A model generated the notes under the pieces. It saw only the letters and a program-made list of their open reading frames with translations, searched no databases and was not told where the DNA came from. The position numbers were made by a program, and so were the translations under genes. DNA of 64,000 nucleotides, taken from Dactylosporangium aurantiacum (GTDB lineage Bacteria > Actinomycetota > Actinomycetes > Mycobacteriales > Micromonosporaceae). How positions within the stretch are numbered: position 1 is the first letter of the stretch; every line of letters starts with the position of its first letter. The stretch covers positions 1 through 64,000 of the forward strand of contig NZ_JNYJ01000008.1 in assembly GCF_000716715.1 (NCBI RefSeq), given 5' to 3'. This document shows positions 54,248 to 63,199 of this stretch, in pieces.

Positions 54248-55072
54248 ATGCGGCGCGACACACCTGGCTGGCCGTTGCGCCGGCGGCGGTTGCAGCGGGC
54301 GCCCCGGCGGGCGTTGACGTACGAGGAGGCCGTGGCGGACCGGCAGGGCGACGGGACGCTGCTGCGCACGCACGGGCGGCGCACGGGCCGGGCGGTGCTG
54401 CTGCTGCACGGGTACACGCACAGCCCGCGGCAGGTCGCCCGGCTCGCCGAGCTGTTCCACGAGCGGGGGTGCAACGTGTACGCGCCGCTGGCGCCGGGGC
54501 ACGGGGCGGGCGGGCGGCATGCCGGGTTCACGGCCGCGGATCTGCTCGCGTACGCCGGTGACGCCCTCGACGTGGCGGCCGCCCTGGGCGAGGAGGTGGG
54601 GGTGGTCGGGGTCTCCGCCGGTGCCGCGCTCGCCACGTGGCTCGGTGCGCACCACGGCGATGTGGTGGGCCGGCTGCTGCTGATCACGCCGCTGTTCGCG
54701 CCGCACCCGGGGCGGGTGCCGGCGGCGTTGCTGCGGCCGGTGACCGTCCTGTACGGGCTGCGCCTGGTCCCGGACCGGGTCAACGCGCGGGGGTACTCGT
54801 TCACGGCCGTCGCCCAGTACCTGCGGGTCGCGGCGAACCTGCCGGCCGTGCCGGTGCGGGGGGCGCTGCGGCGGGTCGCGGTGGTGACGTCGCCGGGCGA
54901 CACGGTGGTCGACGCGGGCCAGGCCGTGGCGGTGCCGGCCCGGCTCGCCGCGGCGGCGGGCGCGGCCTTCGTCCATCATGTCCTGCCGGACGGCGAAGGC
55001 CACGCCCACAACGTCATCGGCGCGCACGCCCAGGCCCTCGACCAGGTCTACCTCGACCTGTACGACGGCTGA
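54248..55072 (+). CDS. Alpha/beta hydrolase (carboxylesterase/monoacylglycerol lipase-like)
   Basis: 274 residues. LLLHGYTHSPRQV near residue 52 is the oxyanion region, APLAPGHGAGGRHAG follows, and GVSAGAA near residue 120 is the nucleophile elbow; a late GEGHAHNV supplies histidine. GGGGAGG with six bases spacing precedes the ATG at 54248, better than the GTG at 54188 that overlaps the AraC-like gene. No signal peptide. It converges with the MMPL gene. Confidence 0.87.
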   Translation: MRRDTPGWPLRRRRLQRAPRRALTYEEAVADRQGDGTLLRTHGRRTGRAVLLLHGYTHSPRQVARLAELFHERGCNVYAPLAPGHGAGGRHAGFTAADLLAYAGDALDVAAALGEEVGVVGVSAGAALATWLGAHHGDVVGRLLLITPLFAPHPGRVPAALLRPVTVLYGLRLVPDRVNARGYSFTAVAQYLRVAANLPAVPVRGALRRVAVVTSPGDTVVDAGQAVAVPARLAAAAGAAFVHHVLPDGEGHAHNVIGAHAQALDQVYLDLYDG

Positions 55073-55076
55073 CGGC

Positions 55077-57305
55077 TCACCCCTCGTGCCGCCCGGGCGA
55101 CCCCGACGCCACGTGCCGCCCGCCGCCCGCCACGTGCCCCACCGGACGGGCACCGGCGCCATCGGCCGCAGCGGAGGCCGCAGCGGGAGCCGCAGCGGAG
55201 GCCGCGGCCGAGGGCGCGTCGGAGGGCGCGGCGGAGGCCGTACCGGAGCCGGGGGACGAAGCGCCCGGGCGGGCCGGCCACCAGAAGCGCTCCCCGAGCA
55301 GCAGCGCGATCGCCGGCACGACGACGGTGCGCACGACGAGCGTGTCGAGGACCACGCCGATGCCGACGATGACGCCGATCTGGGTGAGCACGATGACCGG
55401 CAGCACGCCGAGCACGGTGAAGACCGCGGCGAGCAGGATGCCGGCGGAGGTGATCACGCCGCCGGTGGCGCCGAGCGCGCGGATCACCCCGGCGCGGGTG
55501 TCGCCGCGCGCCGCCGCCTCCTCGCGGGCGCGGGTGACGAGGAAGATGTTGTAGTCGACGCCGAGCGCGACGAGGAACAGGAAGCTCAGCAGCGGCACGC
55601 CCGCGTCGAGGGCGGGGATGCCCAGGCCGTGGCGCAGCACCAGGCTCGCGGCGCCGACGCTGGCGGCGAAGCTCACGATGACGGTGAGCAGGAGCAGCAG
55701 CGGCGCCACGAGCGAGCGCAGCAGCACCACGAGCACGAGCAGCACGACGAGCAGCACGAGCGGGACGACGACCGTGTTGTCGCGCCGGTACGCGTCGCGC
55801 TGGTCGAGGTCCGCGGCGGGCGCGCCGCCGACGAGCGGGTCGCTGCCGGCGATCCCGGCGAGGGCCGAGCGCATCGCGCGCACCGTGTCGTCGGCGGCGG
55901 GCGTGCCGGACGCGGCCCGCAGGTCGACGCGCAGCTTGGTGAGGGTGCCGTCGTCGGAGCGTTCGGGGCGGGCGACCGCGGCGACCCCGTCGAGGCCCTC
56001 GATGGTGGCGACGGCCCGGTCGGTGGTGGCCGCGGCGACGATGACGGTCACCGGCTGCGACGAGCCGGCCGGGAAGTGCCGGGCGAGGGCCTCCTGGGCG
56101 GTGACGGACTCGACCTCGGTGCGGAACTGCTCCGTCTGCGACAGCCCGATCGACGTGCTGAGCAGCCCGGCGGTGAGCACGGCGAGCACGACGGCGGCGC
56201 CGGCGAGGACCCGGGCCGGGTGCCGGCCGACGCCGTGCGCGATGCGCGACCACACGCCCTTGCTGGTCGGATCCTGGCTGCCGACCTGCGGCACGAACGG
56301 CCAGAAGATCCCGCGCGGCAGGCTGACCAGGGCGGCGGGCAGCACGACGAGGCCGAACAGCAGCGCCACGGCGACGCCGATCGCGGCGGCCACGCCGAGG
56401 GTGCGGTTGGCGGTGAGCACCGCGGCGAGCAGGGTGAGCAGGGCGAGGATCACGGTGCCGGCGCTGGCGACCACGGCCGGCGCGGCGTTGCGCAGCGCGA
56501 CCTTCATCGCCTCCCGGCGGTCCGGTGTGTGGCGCAACTCTTCGCGGTACCGCGAGATGAGCAGCAGCGCGTAGTCGGTGCCGGCGCCGAAGACGAGCAC
56601 GGACACGATGCCGCTGACCGAGGCGTCGGTGCGCTCGCCGACGACCTTGGCGACCCACGGCAGCAGCTTCGCCACGACCTGGTCGCCGGTGCCGATGACC
56701 ACGAGCGGGACGATCCACAGCAGCGGGCTGCGGTACGTGAGCAGCAGCAGCACCGCCACGACGCTGGCGGTCGCGATGAGCAGGGTGACGTCGGCGCCCT
56801 CGAACGCGGCGGAGATGTCCCGGCCGAACGCGGGACCGCCGGTGACCTGCGCGGTCAGCCCGCCGGGCAGCGTACCGCCGGCGTGCACGACGTCGCGGAT
56901 GCGCTCCACCGCGGTCGACTGGGTCTCGCTGTCACCGCTGAGGGTGACGGCGAGCAGCGCGGCCCGGCCGTCCTCGGCGACCGCGGGCGGCGGCACCTGG
57001 CCCCCGGTGGCGGTGCCGGCGAGGGTGGTGCGGGCCTGCTCGATCACCGCCTTGTCGGCGTCGGTGAGGGGTGCGTCGCGGCGCTCGTACACCACGACGG
57101 CGACGTCGGTGCGGCCGCTGGCGAACCGGTCCGCGAGCTGCGTCACCCGGGTCGACTGCTTGCCCGCCGGCAGGCCGTCGCCGGGCTCCGCGTCCGGCTG
57201 GGCCGGCGAGGTGAGGAACACCAGCGCCGACAACCCTACGGTGACGAGCAGGATCAGGACAGCGCCCAGCCGGCTGGTGACGGCGGCTGCCACTCGTGTG
57301 CCCAC
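55077..57305 (-). CDS. MMPL family transporter (RND superfamily)
   Basis: 742 residues with about twelve membrane helices in two repeats, each with a large extracytoplasmic loop. VFGAGTDYALLLISRYREEL near residue 240 and VALGVDYNIFLVTRAREE near residue 605 carry the conserved GxDY pairs for proton relay. GTG at 57305 with GGGAAG five bases before. The C-terminal 50 residues are Ala/Ser-rich repeats. Related proteins export lipids or drugs; the cargo is unknown. Confidence 0.93.
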   Translation of the reverse strand: MGTRVAAAVTSRLGAVLILLVTVGLSALVFLTSPAQPDAEPGDGLPAGKQSTRVTQLADRFASGRTDVAVVVYERRDAPLTDADKAVIEQARTTLAGTATGGQVPPPAVAEDGRAALLAVTLSGDSETQSTAVERIRDVVHAGGTLPGGLTAQVTGGPAFGRDISAAFEGADVTLLIATASVVAVLLLLTYRSPLLWIVPLVVIGTGDQVVAKLLPWVAKVVGERTDASVSGIVSVLVFGAGTDYALLLISRYREELRHTPDRREAMKVALRNAAPAVVASAGTVILALLTLLAAVLTANRTLGVAAAIGVAVALLFGLVVLPAALVSLPRGIFWPFVPQVGSQDPTSKGVWSRIAHGVGRHPARVLAGAAVVLAVLTAGLLSTSIGLSQTEQFRTEVESVTAQEALARHFPAGSSQPVTVIVAAATTDRAVATIEGLDGVAAVARPERSDDGTLTKLRVDLRAASGTPAADDTVRAMRSALAGIAGSDPLVGGAPAADLDQRDAYRRDNTVVVPLVLLVVLLVLVVLLRSLVAPLLLLLTVIVSFAASVGAASLVLRHGLGIPALDAGVPLLSFLFLVALGVDYNIFLVTRAREEAAARGDTRAGVIRALGATGGVITSAGILLAAVFTVLGVLPVIVLTQIGVIVGIGVVLDTLVVRTVVVPAIALLLGERFWWPARPGASSPGSGTASAAPSDAPSAAASAAAPAAASAAADGAGARPVGHVAGGGRHVASGSPGRHEG

Positions 57306-57429
57306 GTTCTTCCCTCTCGACGACCAAATAGTTCCACGATCGAACTTTGTGCTGCCCCTTGATACCCGGTCCACACGAATCGACGCAAGAATCGACGCAT
57401 CTCTGCGTAGCTGTGACGCTACGTCAAGA

Positions 57430-57890
57430 ATCTGCCCGCCGACAGCCGCCCTCGCGGCGCCGGCGCCGGAGCAGCGGGCGGTGATCGTGCCGCGGCGCTT
57501 CGAGGACCTCACCGAGGCGCAGACCGCCGACGCGCTCGGCTGCCGGGTCGGCACGGTCAAGAGCCAGACCCGCGACGCCCTCGCCCGGCTGCGGCGGATC
57601 GCGCCGGGGGTGCTGAGCGGGGCCGAGCAGGACCCCAGCCGGACGCAGGCGCCGCCGACGCGGAACCCGCCGCCGCCGACCCCCGCAGGTGTCGCAGGGA
57701 CTCGCACGCAGGCTCGCCGCGGCCGCCGAGCAGATGCCGGCCGGTTGCACCTGCCGTGGCCGTGGCAGGCCGACGTCGCCGTCGACCCGGTCGCCTGGAG
57801 CCACGACGGCCGGCGGCTGCTCGTCCACGACGGACGGCACCGGGATCTGGCTCGTCGTCGCCCTGGCCCGCCGGCTTCGGTAAACAGACC
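57430..57890 (+). pseudogene. Decayed SigE-type ECF sigma factor and downstream gene
   Basis: From 57430 one frame reads APEQRAVIVPRRFEDLTEAQ and DALGCRVGTVKSQTRDALAR, which is region 4 of SigE-family ECF sigma factors; region 2 and a start are missing. After a Pro-rich stretch, remnants of a second gene appear in two frames (SQGLARRLAAAAEQMP, then DVAVDPVAWSHDGRRLLVHD, a WD40/TolB-like segment). The truncation and frame change indicate a pseudogene left by deletion next to the MMPL gene. Confidence 0.75.
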
Positions 57891-57925
57891 TTCCAATCCC
57901 GGTGCCGGTGGACAATCATGGACAC

Positions 57926-58222
57926 ATGCAGCGCACCGGGTGGCAAGGGCACGAATCCTGGCCAGGCTGGCGGCGCGACCTCGGCTGGCTGCTGCTCGCG
58001 CTCGCGGTCGCCGTGCCGATCCTGTTCGCCGCCCACTACGCGGCGGTGTCGATCCCGCCGCAGGACGCCACCGCTGACCTGCTCGCCGAGCAGGCGGACC
58101 GGGCCGCGGCCGCCCGCACCCACGCCTGGCTGGGCCTGGCCGCCGCACCGGTCATCGCCGCGGCGGGCGCGCTGTGCCTGACCTGGAGCCGCCGCCCCCG
58201 CCGTGACCTGAGCGCCACCTGA
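57926..58222 (+). CDS. Small two-helix membrane protein
   Basis: 98 residues. Two membrane helices (LGWLLLALAVAVPILFAA about 20-37 and LGLAAAPVIAAAGALCL about 70-86) with a charged loop between. GACAAT about nine bases upstream of the ATG may be a -10. No family recognised. Confidence 0.6.
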   Translation: MQRTGWQGHESWPGWRRDLGWLLLALAVAVPILFAAHYAAVSIPPQDATADLLAEQADRAAAARTHAWLGLAAAPVIAAAGALCLTWSRRPRRDLSAT

Positions 58223-58502
58223 CCCACTGGTCGCCAGTTGATCGCGACTCGAGCCGACGATCACCGCCTGATTCACGCGGGCACCCGGACCTGTCGTCGC
58301 CTGCCACCCGCGGCAGGTCGCGCGGCCGACCCGACCCCAGTGACAGGCAGCGCCGCCGAGACACTCCCGCGACGGGCAGGCCCGACGGCCCCGTCCGGAA
58401 GCCGCGGGCCGGGTCGTCACGCCCCCTTCGGACAGGCGGCGCGGCCGTCCACAGTCCCGCCCCATCAGCGTGCCGTCACCGGCCCGCCGGCCGGGCGACC
58501 CG
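58223..58502. other. Intergenic stretch without a supported gene
   Basis: 280 bases between the small membrane protein and the convergent expansin gene. Both strands contain only Arg/Pro/Gly-rich open frames without RBS. A small hairpin ACTGG-TCG-CCAGT near 58227 is the only structure noticed. Confidence 0.6.
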
Positions 58503-59345
58503 TCAGCAGACGGGCGGGGCGCCCGTCGCCGCGGCGCCGACCGGGCTGGTCGCGGCCGACGGCGACGCCGGATCCGACGGCGACACCGAAGGCGACGGTG
58601 ACGGCGACGCGGCGGCCGGGCTGTACATGAGGGTGCCGGTCTGCTGGAACGCCGAGGCGCCGAGGGCCACGCCGGGCAGGGTGACCTGGTGGCCGGCGGT
58701 GTCGGTGACGCGCAGCGTGACCGGGCCGGTCAGCCCCGACGGGCCGGTCCACGTGTTGTCGGTGTTGTGCTTCAACGGGGTCCAGCCGGCGGGCGTCTGC
58801 AGCTCCACAGTGGACAGCCGGTTGCCGTGGTTGTCCAGGACGACCGACAGCGACGAGTAGCCGGTGCCGCCCTTCGCGCGGACCTTCAGCGGGCCGGGCA
58901 GCTCCGGGTCCCGGACCGCGCCGTACGTGATCTTGATGATGCCCGCGCCCACGTCGCCGATGCGGCCGAAGGCGGCCCTGCTCAGGTCGATCTTGCCGGC
59001 GGGGCAGGACGGGCACTGGTCGACCACCTGCACCATGGTCGTGCGGCCGTTGGGGCCGGTCACGGCGAGATACGACCCGCACGCCGCGCCGCCGGCCCAC
59101 TCGGCGGGGCCGATGGCGGCGTAGCCGTCGCTGGACGGGGCGCCGAGGTTGCACATGCCGTTGCGGTTGGTGCTGTAGTACGAGGCGCTGCCCGCGCGCA
59201 CGTTCTCCACCACTGGTTCACGGGCGGCCGGCGGGGCGGCGCAGGCGGCGTTGCCGCTGTCCTGGGCGACGAGCACGATCGAGACGACGACGGCGAGGAC
59301 GCCGCCCGCGGCGGGGATCATCCAACGCAGGTGACGGCGGTCCAT
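58503..59345 (-). CDS. Secreted/anchored expansin-like protein
   Basis: 280 residues. N-terminal membrane segment (AAGGVLAVVVSIVLVAQ, 12-28), a double-psi beta-barrel (about 48-140: GSASYYSTNRNGMCNLG, MVQVVDQCPSCPAGKIDLS with the essential-type Asp, FGRIGDVGAGIIKI) and a second beta-sandwich domain (about 145-235) as in bacterial expansins with CBM63. A Ser/Pro tail ends the protein. Expansins loosen plant cell walls without hydrolysis, which fits the three pectate lyases in this window. Confidence 0.88.
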   Translation of the reverse strand: MDRRHLRWMIPAAGGVLAVVVSIVLVAQDSGNAACAAPPAAREPVVENVRAGSASYYSTNRNGMCNLGAPSSDGYAAIGPAEWAGGAACGSYLAVTGPNGRTTMVQVVDQCPSCPAGKIDLSRAAFGRIGDVGAGIIKITYGAVRDPELPGPLKVRAKGGTGYSSLSVVLDNHGNRLSTVELQTPAGWTPLKHNTDNTWTGPSGLTGPVTLRVTDTAGHQVTLPGVALGASAFQQTGTLMYSPAAASPSPSPSVSPSDPASPSAATSPVGAAATGAPPVC

Positions 59346-59458
59346 GGGTCCGGGAGTCTAGAAGCCGCCCCCGCGTTGAGGGAAATCGCCGGAACAAGAA
59401 GCACTCGACGTGCAGGTATCCGTTGACACGACGGCATCGACGGGCGTTCCATGTGTGG

Positions 59459-60841
59459 ATGCGCAGCGTCGCGTCATTGATCCTCGCGGCCGGTCTCCTC
59501 GCCGCCGTCCCGTCCCCCGCCGCCGCGGACCCGCCGGTGTGCGGTCCGCCCGTGGCCAGCACCACGCAGCCGGGCTACACCGTCGCCGACCCGGACTGCG
59601 ACGTCAACGGCACCCCCTTCGTCCCCGTCGCCGGATCCAGCGTGTGGACCGGGATCGACGACGGTGCCGCGTACCGCATCGAACGGCCCGCCGCCTGGAA
59701 CGGCGAGCTCGTCCTGTACGCGCACGGCTATCGCGGGCTCGGCACGACCGTGTACGTCGACAGCCCGTCGCTGCGCGCGCACTACCTGGCGCGCGGGTTC
59801 GCGTGGGCCGCGTCCAGCTACCAGACCAACGGCTACGACGTCGGTCAGGGCGTGCGCGACACGTACGAGCTGATCCGGCGCTTCACCGAACGCACCGGGC
59901 AACCCGCCCGCGCCGTCTACATGACCGGCGCCTCGATGGGCGGGCACGTCACCGCCGTCGCCATCGAGGAGCACCCGCAGGCGTTCGTGGCCGCGATGCC
60001 GGTCTGCGGCGTCCTCGGCGACGCCGAGCTGTTCGACTATTTCCTCGACGCCAACGTCACGGCCGCGGCGCTCACCGGCACCACCATCACGTTCCCGCAG
60101 GCTCCCGTCGATCCGTCGTTCCAGGAGGTGTACCGCCAGCAGGTGGCCCAGCAGGTGCCACTGCTCGGCCAGGGCGCCGGGCTGACCCCGCTCGGGCGGC
60201 GCTGGGGCGACTTCGTCGAGCAGCGCAGCGGCGGCACCCGGCCGGGCTTCGACAACGCGCTCGCCTACTGGAGCGCGCTGCCCGGCATCCCGCCCCTGAC
60301 CTCCGTGCCGTTCCTGTTCGGCGTCTACCCAGGGCTGTCCGGCGGCACCGCCGGCGTCGCCGAGGGCAACATCACCTCCAACCGGTTCACCGTGTACCAG
60401 GGTGACGACAACCCGTGGCTGTCCCGCGACGAGCTGCGGCTCAACCGCGACGTGCTGCGCGTCGACCGGACCGACCGCCCGTCGCGGGACCTGTCCGGGG
60501 TGCCCCGCGTCGACGGCCGGCCGCGCGTGCCGGTGCTGTCCATGCACACCATCGGCGACCTGTTCGTGCCGCTGTCCATGGAGCAGGAGTACGCCCGCCG
60601 CGCCAACCTCCAGGGCCGCGGGAAGCTGTTCGTGTCCCGGGCCGTGCGCGCCCTCGGGCACTGCGAGTTCACCGGACCCGAGCTGGCACAGGGCTTCGAC
60701 GACCTGGTCACCTGGGTGCGCACCGGGCACCGCCCGGCCGGCGACCCGATCCTGGACCGCCGGGCCGTCGCAGGTGCGCAGTTCGGCTGCCGGTTCACCC
60801 TCACCGACCGGCCGGCGTTCGGCCCCGCCTGCCCACGCTGA
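59459..60841 (+). CDS. Secreted alpha/beta hydrolase
   Basis: 460 residues. Signal peptide (LILAAGLLAAVPSPAAA, cleavage near residue 24). AYRIERPAAWNGELVLYAHG near residue 75, the elbow GASMGGH near residue 168 and a late LGHCEF with histidine give the alpha/beta hydrolase pattern with an insert of about 150 residues before the last strands. Cysteines suggest disulfides. TTGACA at 59423-59428 is a probable -35; ATG at 59459 or GTG at 59453. Substrate unknown. Confidence 0.85.
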   Translation: MRSVASLILAAGLLAAVPSPAAADPPVCGPPVASTTQPGYTVADPDCDVNGTPFVPVAGSSVWTGIDDGAAYRIERPAAWNGELVLYAHGYRGLGTTVYVDSPSLRAHYLARGFAWAASSYQTNGYDVGQGVRDTYELIRRFTERTGQPARAVYMTGASMGGHVTAVAIEEHPQAFVAAMPVCGVLGDAELFDYFLDANVTAAALTGTTITFPQAPVDPSFQEVYRQQVAQQVPLLGQGAGLTPLGRRWGDFVEQRSGGTRPGFDNALAYWSALPGIPPLTSVPFLFGVYPGLSGGTAGVAEGNITSNRFTVYQGDDNPWLSRDELRLNRDVLRVDRTDRPSRDLSGVPRVDGRPRVPVLSMHTIGDLFVPLSMEQEYARRANLQGRGKLFVSRAVRALGHCEFTGPELAQGFDDLVTWVRTGHRPAGDPILDRRAVAGAQFGCRFTLTDRPAFGPACPR

Positions 60842-60847
60842 GCCCCT

Positions 60848-60875
60848 GCGGGCGGCGGCCGGGGCCGCCGCCCGC
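60848..60875 (+). terminator. GC-rich hairpin terminator
   Basis: GCGGGCGGCGGC and GCCGCCGCCCGC form a perfect 12-bp stem with a four-base loop, seven bases after the hydrolase stop. The rest of the gap to 61058 holds two CGGCCAAGCG direct repeats (60961, 60984). Confidence 0.75.
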
Positions 60876-61003
60876 GGCGGGTGTCCACGATGCGCTACAC
60901 CCTCGCGGCCCTCGGGTCGCCAGCGTGGCTCAAGTCCCGGCACCGGCCGCGCTCAAGTGACGGCCAAGCGATCCTTAACCGGCGGCCAAGCGGCACCGGA
61001 CAC

Positions 61004-61058
61004 GGTGGGTCCCGCGGCGCCCCGAACCGGTGGGCGCCACCGTCCGAGGGGACCCACC
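61004..61058 (+). promoter_or_regulatory. Inverted repeat abutting the start codon of the FAD oxidase
   Basis: GGTGGGTCCC (61004-61013) is an exact inverted copy of GGGACCCACC (61049-61058), which ends immediately before the ATG at 61059 and includes part of the GAGGGG RBS. Pairing would hide the ribosome-binding site; alternatively it is a split operator. Confidence 0.5.
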
Positions 61059-62444
61059 ATGACCCTGTCCGCCACCCCGGCCCTGGACACCGCCGGCATC
61101 GCCGACCTCACCGCCGCCGTCCGCGGCCCGGTGCTGCTGCCCACCGACGAGGGCTTCGCCGAGGAGACCGCCGTCTGGAACGTGGCGAACCCGCACAGAC
61201 CCCTGGTCGCCGTCGGCGCGACCAGCACCGCCGACGTCGCCGCCGCGGTCGGCTGGGCCGGCCGGCACGGGCTCGCGGTCGCCGTCCAGGCCACCGGCCA
61301 CGGCGCCGTCCGCCCCGCCGTCGACTGCGTGCTCATCACCACCCGCCGCATGCGGGACCTCACCGTCGACCCGGCCGCCCGCACCGCCCGCGCCGCCGCC
61401 GGGGTCCGCTGGTCGCAGGTCATCGAGGCGACCGCGCCGCACGGCCTCGCCCCGCTCAACGGCTCCTCCTCGCAGGTCGGCGTCGTCGGGTACACCCTCG
61501 GCGGCGGCCTCGGCCCGCTCGGGCGCACCTTCGGCTTCGCCGCCGACCACGTCCGATCCGTCGAGATCGTCACCGCCGACGGCGTGACCCGCACCGTCGA
61601 CGCCGACCACGAGAGCGACCTGTTCTGGGCGGTCCGCGGCGGCAAGGGCAACTTCGGCATCGTCACCGCGATCGAGTTCGCCCTGTTCGACGTGCCGGCC
61701 CTCGCCGGCGGCGGCATCTACTTCCCCGCCTCCCACGCCGCCGAGGTCCTGCACGCCTACCGCGCCTGGGCGCCCACGCTGCCCGAGCGGATGAACACGT
61801 CCCTCGCGCTGCTGCGCCTGCCCCCGCTGCCGCAGCTGCCCGAGCCGCTGCGCGGCGCGTTCGTGGTGCACCTGCGGGTCGCGTACCTCGGCGACGCCAC
61901 CGACGCCGCCCGCCTCCTGGAGCCCATGCTCGCCGCCGCCCCCACCCTCCTCGGCGGCGTCGGCGACCTGCCCTACCAGGCCGTCGACGCCATCCACCAG
62001 GACCCCGTCGACCCGACCCCGACCCGCGAGCGCGGCGTCCTGCTCGGCGACCTGACCGCCGCGACCGTCGAGGCCCTGCTCGCCACCGCCGGTCCCCAGG
62101 TCGACGTGCCGCTCATCATGGTCGAGCTGCGCCATCTCGGCGGCGCCCTCGGCCGCCCGCCGGCGGTGCCGAACGCGGTCACCGGCCGCGACGCCGCGTA
62201 CTCGCTGTTCGTCATCGGCCTCGGCCTGCCCGACCTGGTGCCGGTCGTGGACGCGGTCACCGACGCGGTCCTCGCCTCCGCCGACGCCACCGTGCCGGGC
62301 GGCCTGCTGAACTTCTCCGGCGGCGGCACGCCGGAGGCCCTGCAGGCCAACTGGCCCCCGGCGGACCGCGACCGGCTGCTGCGGATCAAGCGCTCGTACG
62401 ACCCGGCGAACATGTTCTCCACCAACCAGGCGATCCTCGCCTGA
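61059..62444 (+). CDS. FAD-linked oxidase (berberine-bridge-enzyme-like)
   Basis: 461 residues. PCMH-type FAD domain: RPLVAVGATSTADVAAAVGW, VQATGHGAVRPAVD near residue 86 (His for covalent 8-alpha linkage in TGHG), and LGGGLGPLGRTFGFAADHV near residue 149. The C-terminal SYDPANMFSTNQAIL is the BBE-type ending. The usual CxxV/CxxG cysteine for second covalent attachment is replaced by SSSQVG, so FAD is probably singly linked. Such enzymes oxidise sugars or secondary metabolites. No signal peptide. Confidence 0.92.
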   Translation: MTLSATPALDTAGIADLTAAVRGPVLLPTDEGFAEETAVWNVANPHRPLVAVGATSTADVAAAVGWAGRHGLAVAVQATGHGAVRPAVDCVLITTRRMRDLTVDPAARTARAAAGVRWSQVIEATAPHGLAPLNGSSSQVGVVGYTLGGGLGPLGRTFGFAADHVRSVEIVTADGVTRTVDADHESDLFWAVRGGKGNFGIVTAIEFALFDVPALAGGGIYFPASHAAEVLHAYRAWAPTLPERMNTSLALLRLPPLPQLPEPLRGAFVVHLRVAYLGDATDAARLLEPMLAAAPTLLGGVGDLPYQAVDAIHQDPVDPTPTRERGVLLGDLTAATVEALLATAGPQVDVPLIMVELRHLGGALGRPPAVPNAVTGRDAAYSLFVIGLGLPDLVPVVDAVTDAVLASADATVPGGLLNFSGGGTPEALQANWPPADRDRLLRIKRSYDPANMFSTNQAILA

Positions 62445-62722
62445 CAGCGCGGCCAGGCCACGGACGCGGCGGCTGACGGGCGGCGGACGCGGCGGCTGGT
62501 GGTCGGTGGGCCTCTCCGCTCGACCAGCAGCCGCCCGCCGCCCCGAACACCGCCGCGCGTGCGACGGCGGCACGCCCACCACGGGTGGCGCCTGCCGCCG
62601 TCCACAGGGCCGCCGCGCCCGGGCGCCCGCCCCGGTCAACGCCGACATCGCCGGCCACAGCCAGGACGGACGGCCCGCCATCCCACCGGTACACGCCGGC
62701 GCGGTGGTGGCAGGATCGGCCC

Positions 62723-63187
62723 GTGGAGCTGAGAGCCGAGCTGCTGCCGCCCGCCGTCGCCGCGGAGCGCCTCGCGGAGGTGCGGGCGCGCATCGCCGCG
62801 GTCCGGGGCCTGCTGGAGCGGGGCGACCCGCGGGCCGCCGACGAGATCGCCGCGCTCAACGACGCCACCGGCCACGAGTACACCGCCGATGACCTGCGCG
62901 ACCAGTGCGGCGGCCCCAACCTCGACGAGCTGGCCGCCGAGGCCGCGGCTCCCCCGGTCCGGCGGACCCCGGCCACCAGCCGCGTCACCCGCGACGAGCT
63001 CGTCGAGATCGTGCGCCGCATCCTCGCCGCCGACCGGCACACCGACTTCTTCGTCGCCCTGTTCGAGGCGAACGTCATCATGCCCGGCGCCGCCGGCCTC
63101 ATCTTCCACCCGCCGCCGCACCTCGCCGGCGCCGAGGCGGAGGAGATCGTGGCCGCGGCGCTCGAGTACCGGCCGATCGCCCTCTGA
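62723..63187 (+). CDS. Hypothetical protein, 154 aa
   Basis: 154 residues, soluble and acidic. The N-terminal half is helical (RIAAVRGLLERGDPRAADEI), and the C-terminal half (RDELVEIVRRILAADRHTDF; FVALFEANVIMPGAAGLIFH) looks conserved. GTG at 62723 lies six bases after CAGGAT, suggesting a leaderless start. Family not recognised. It converges with the aldo/keto reductase. The 278 bases upstream (62445-62722) contain only Arg/Pro-rich frames. Confidence 0.72.
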   Translation: MELRAELLPPAVAAERLAEVRARIAAVRGLLERGDPRAADEIAALNDATGHEYTADDLRDQCGGPNLDELAAEAAAPPVRRTPATSRVTRDELVEIVRRILAADRHTDFFVALFEANVIMPGAAGLIFHPPPHLAGAEAEEIVAAALEYRPIAL

Positions 63188-63199
63188 CGCGGGACCCCC

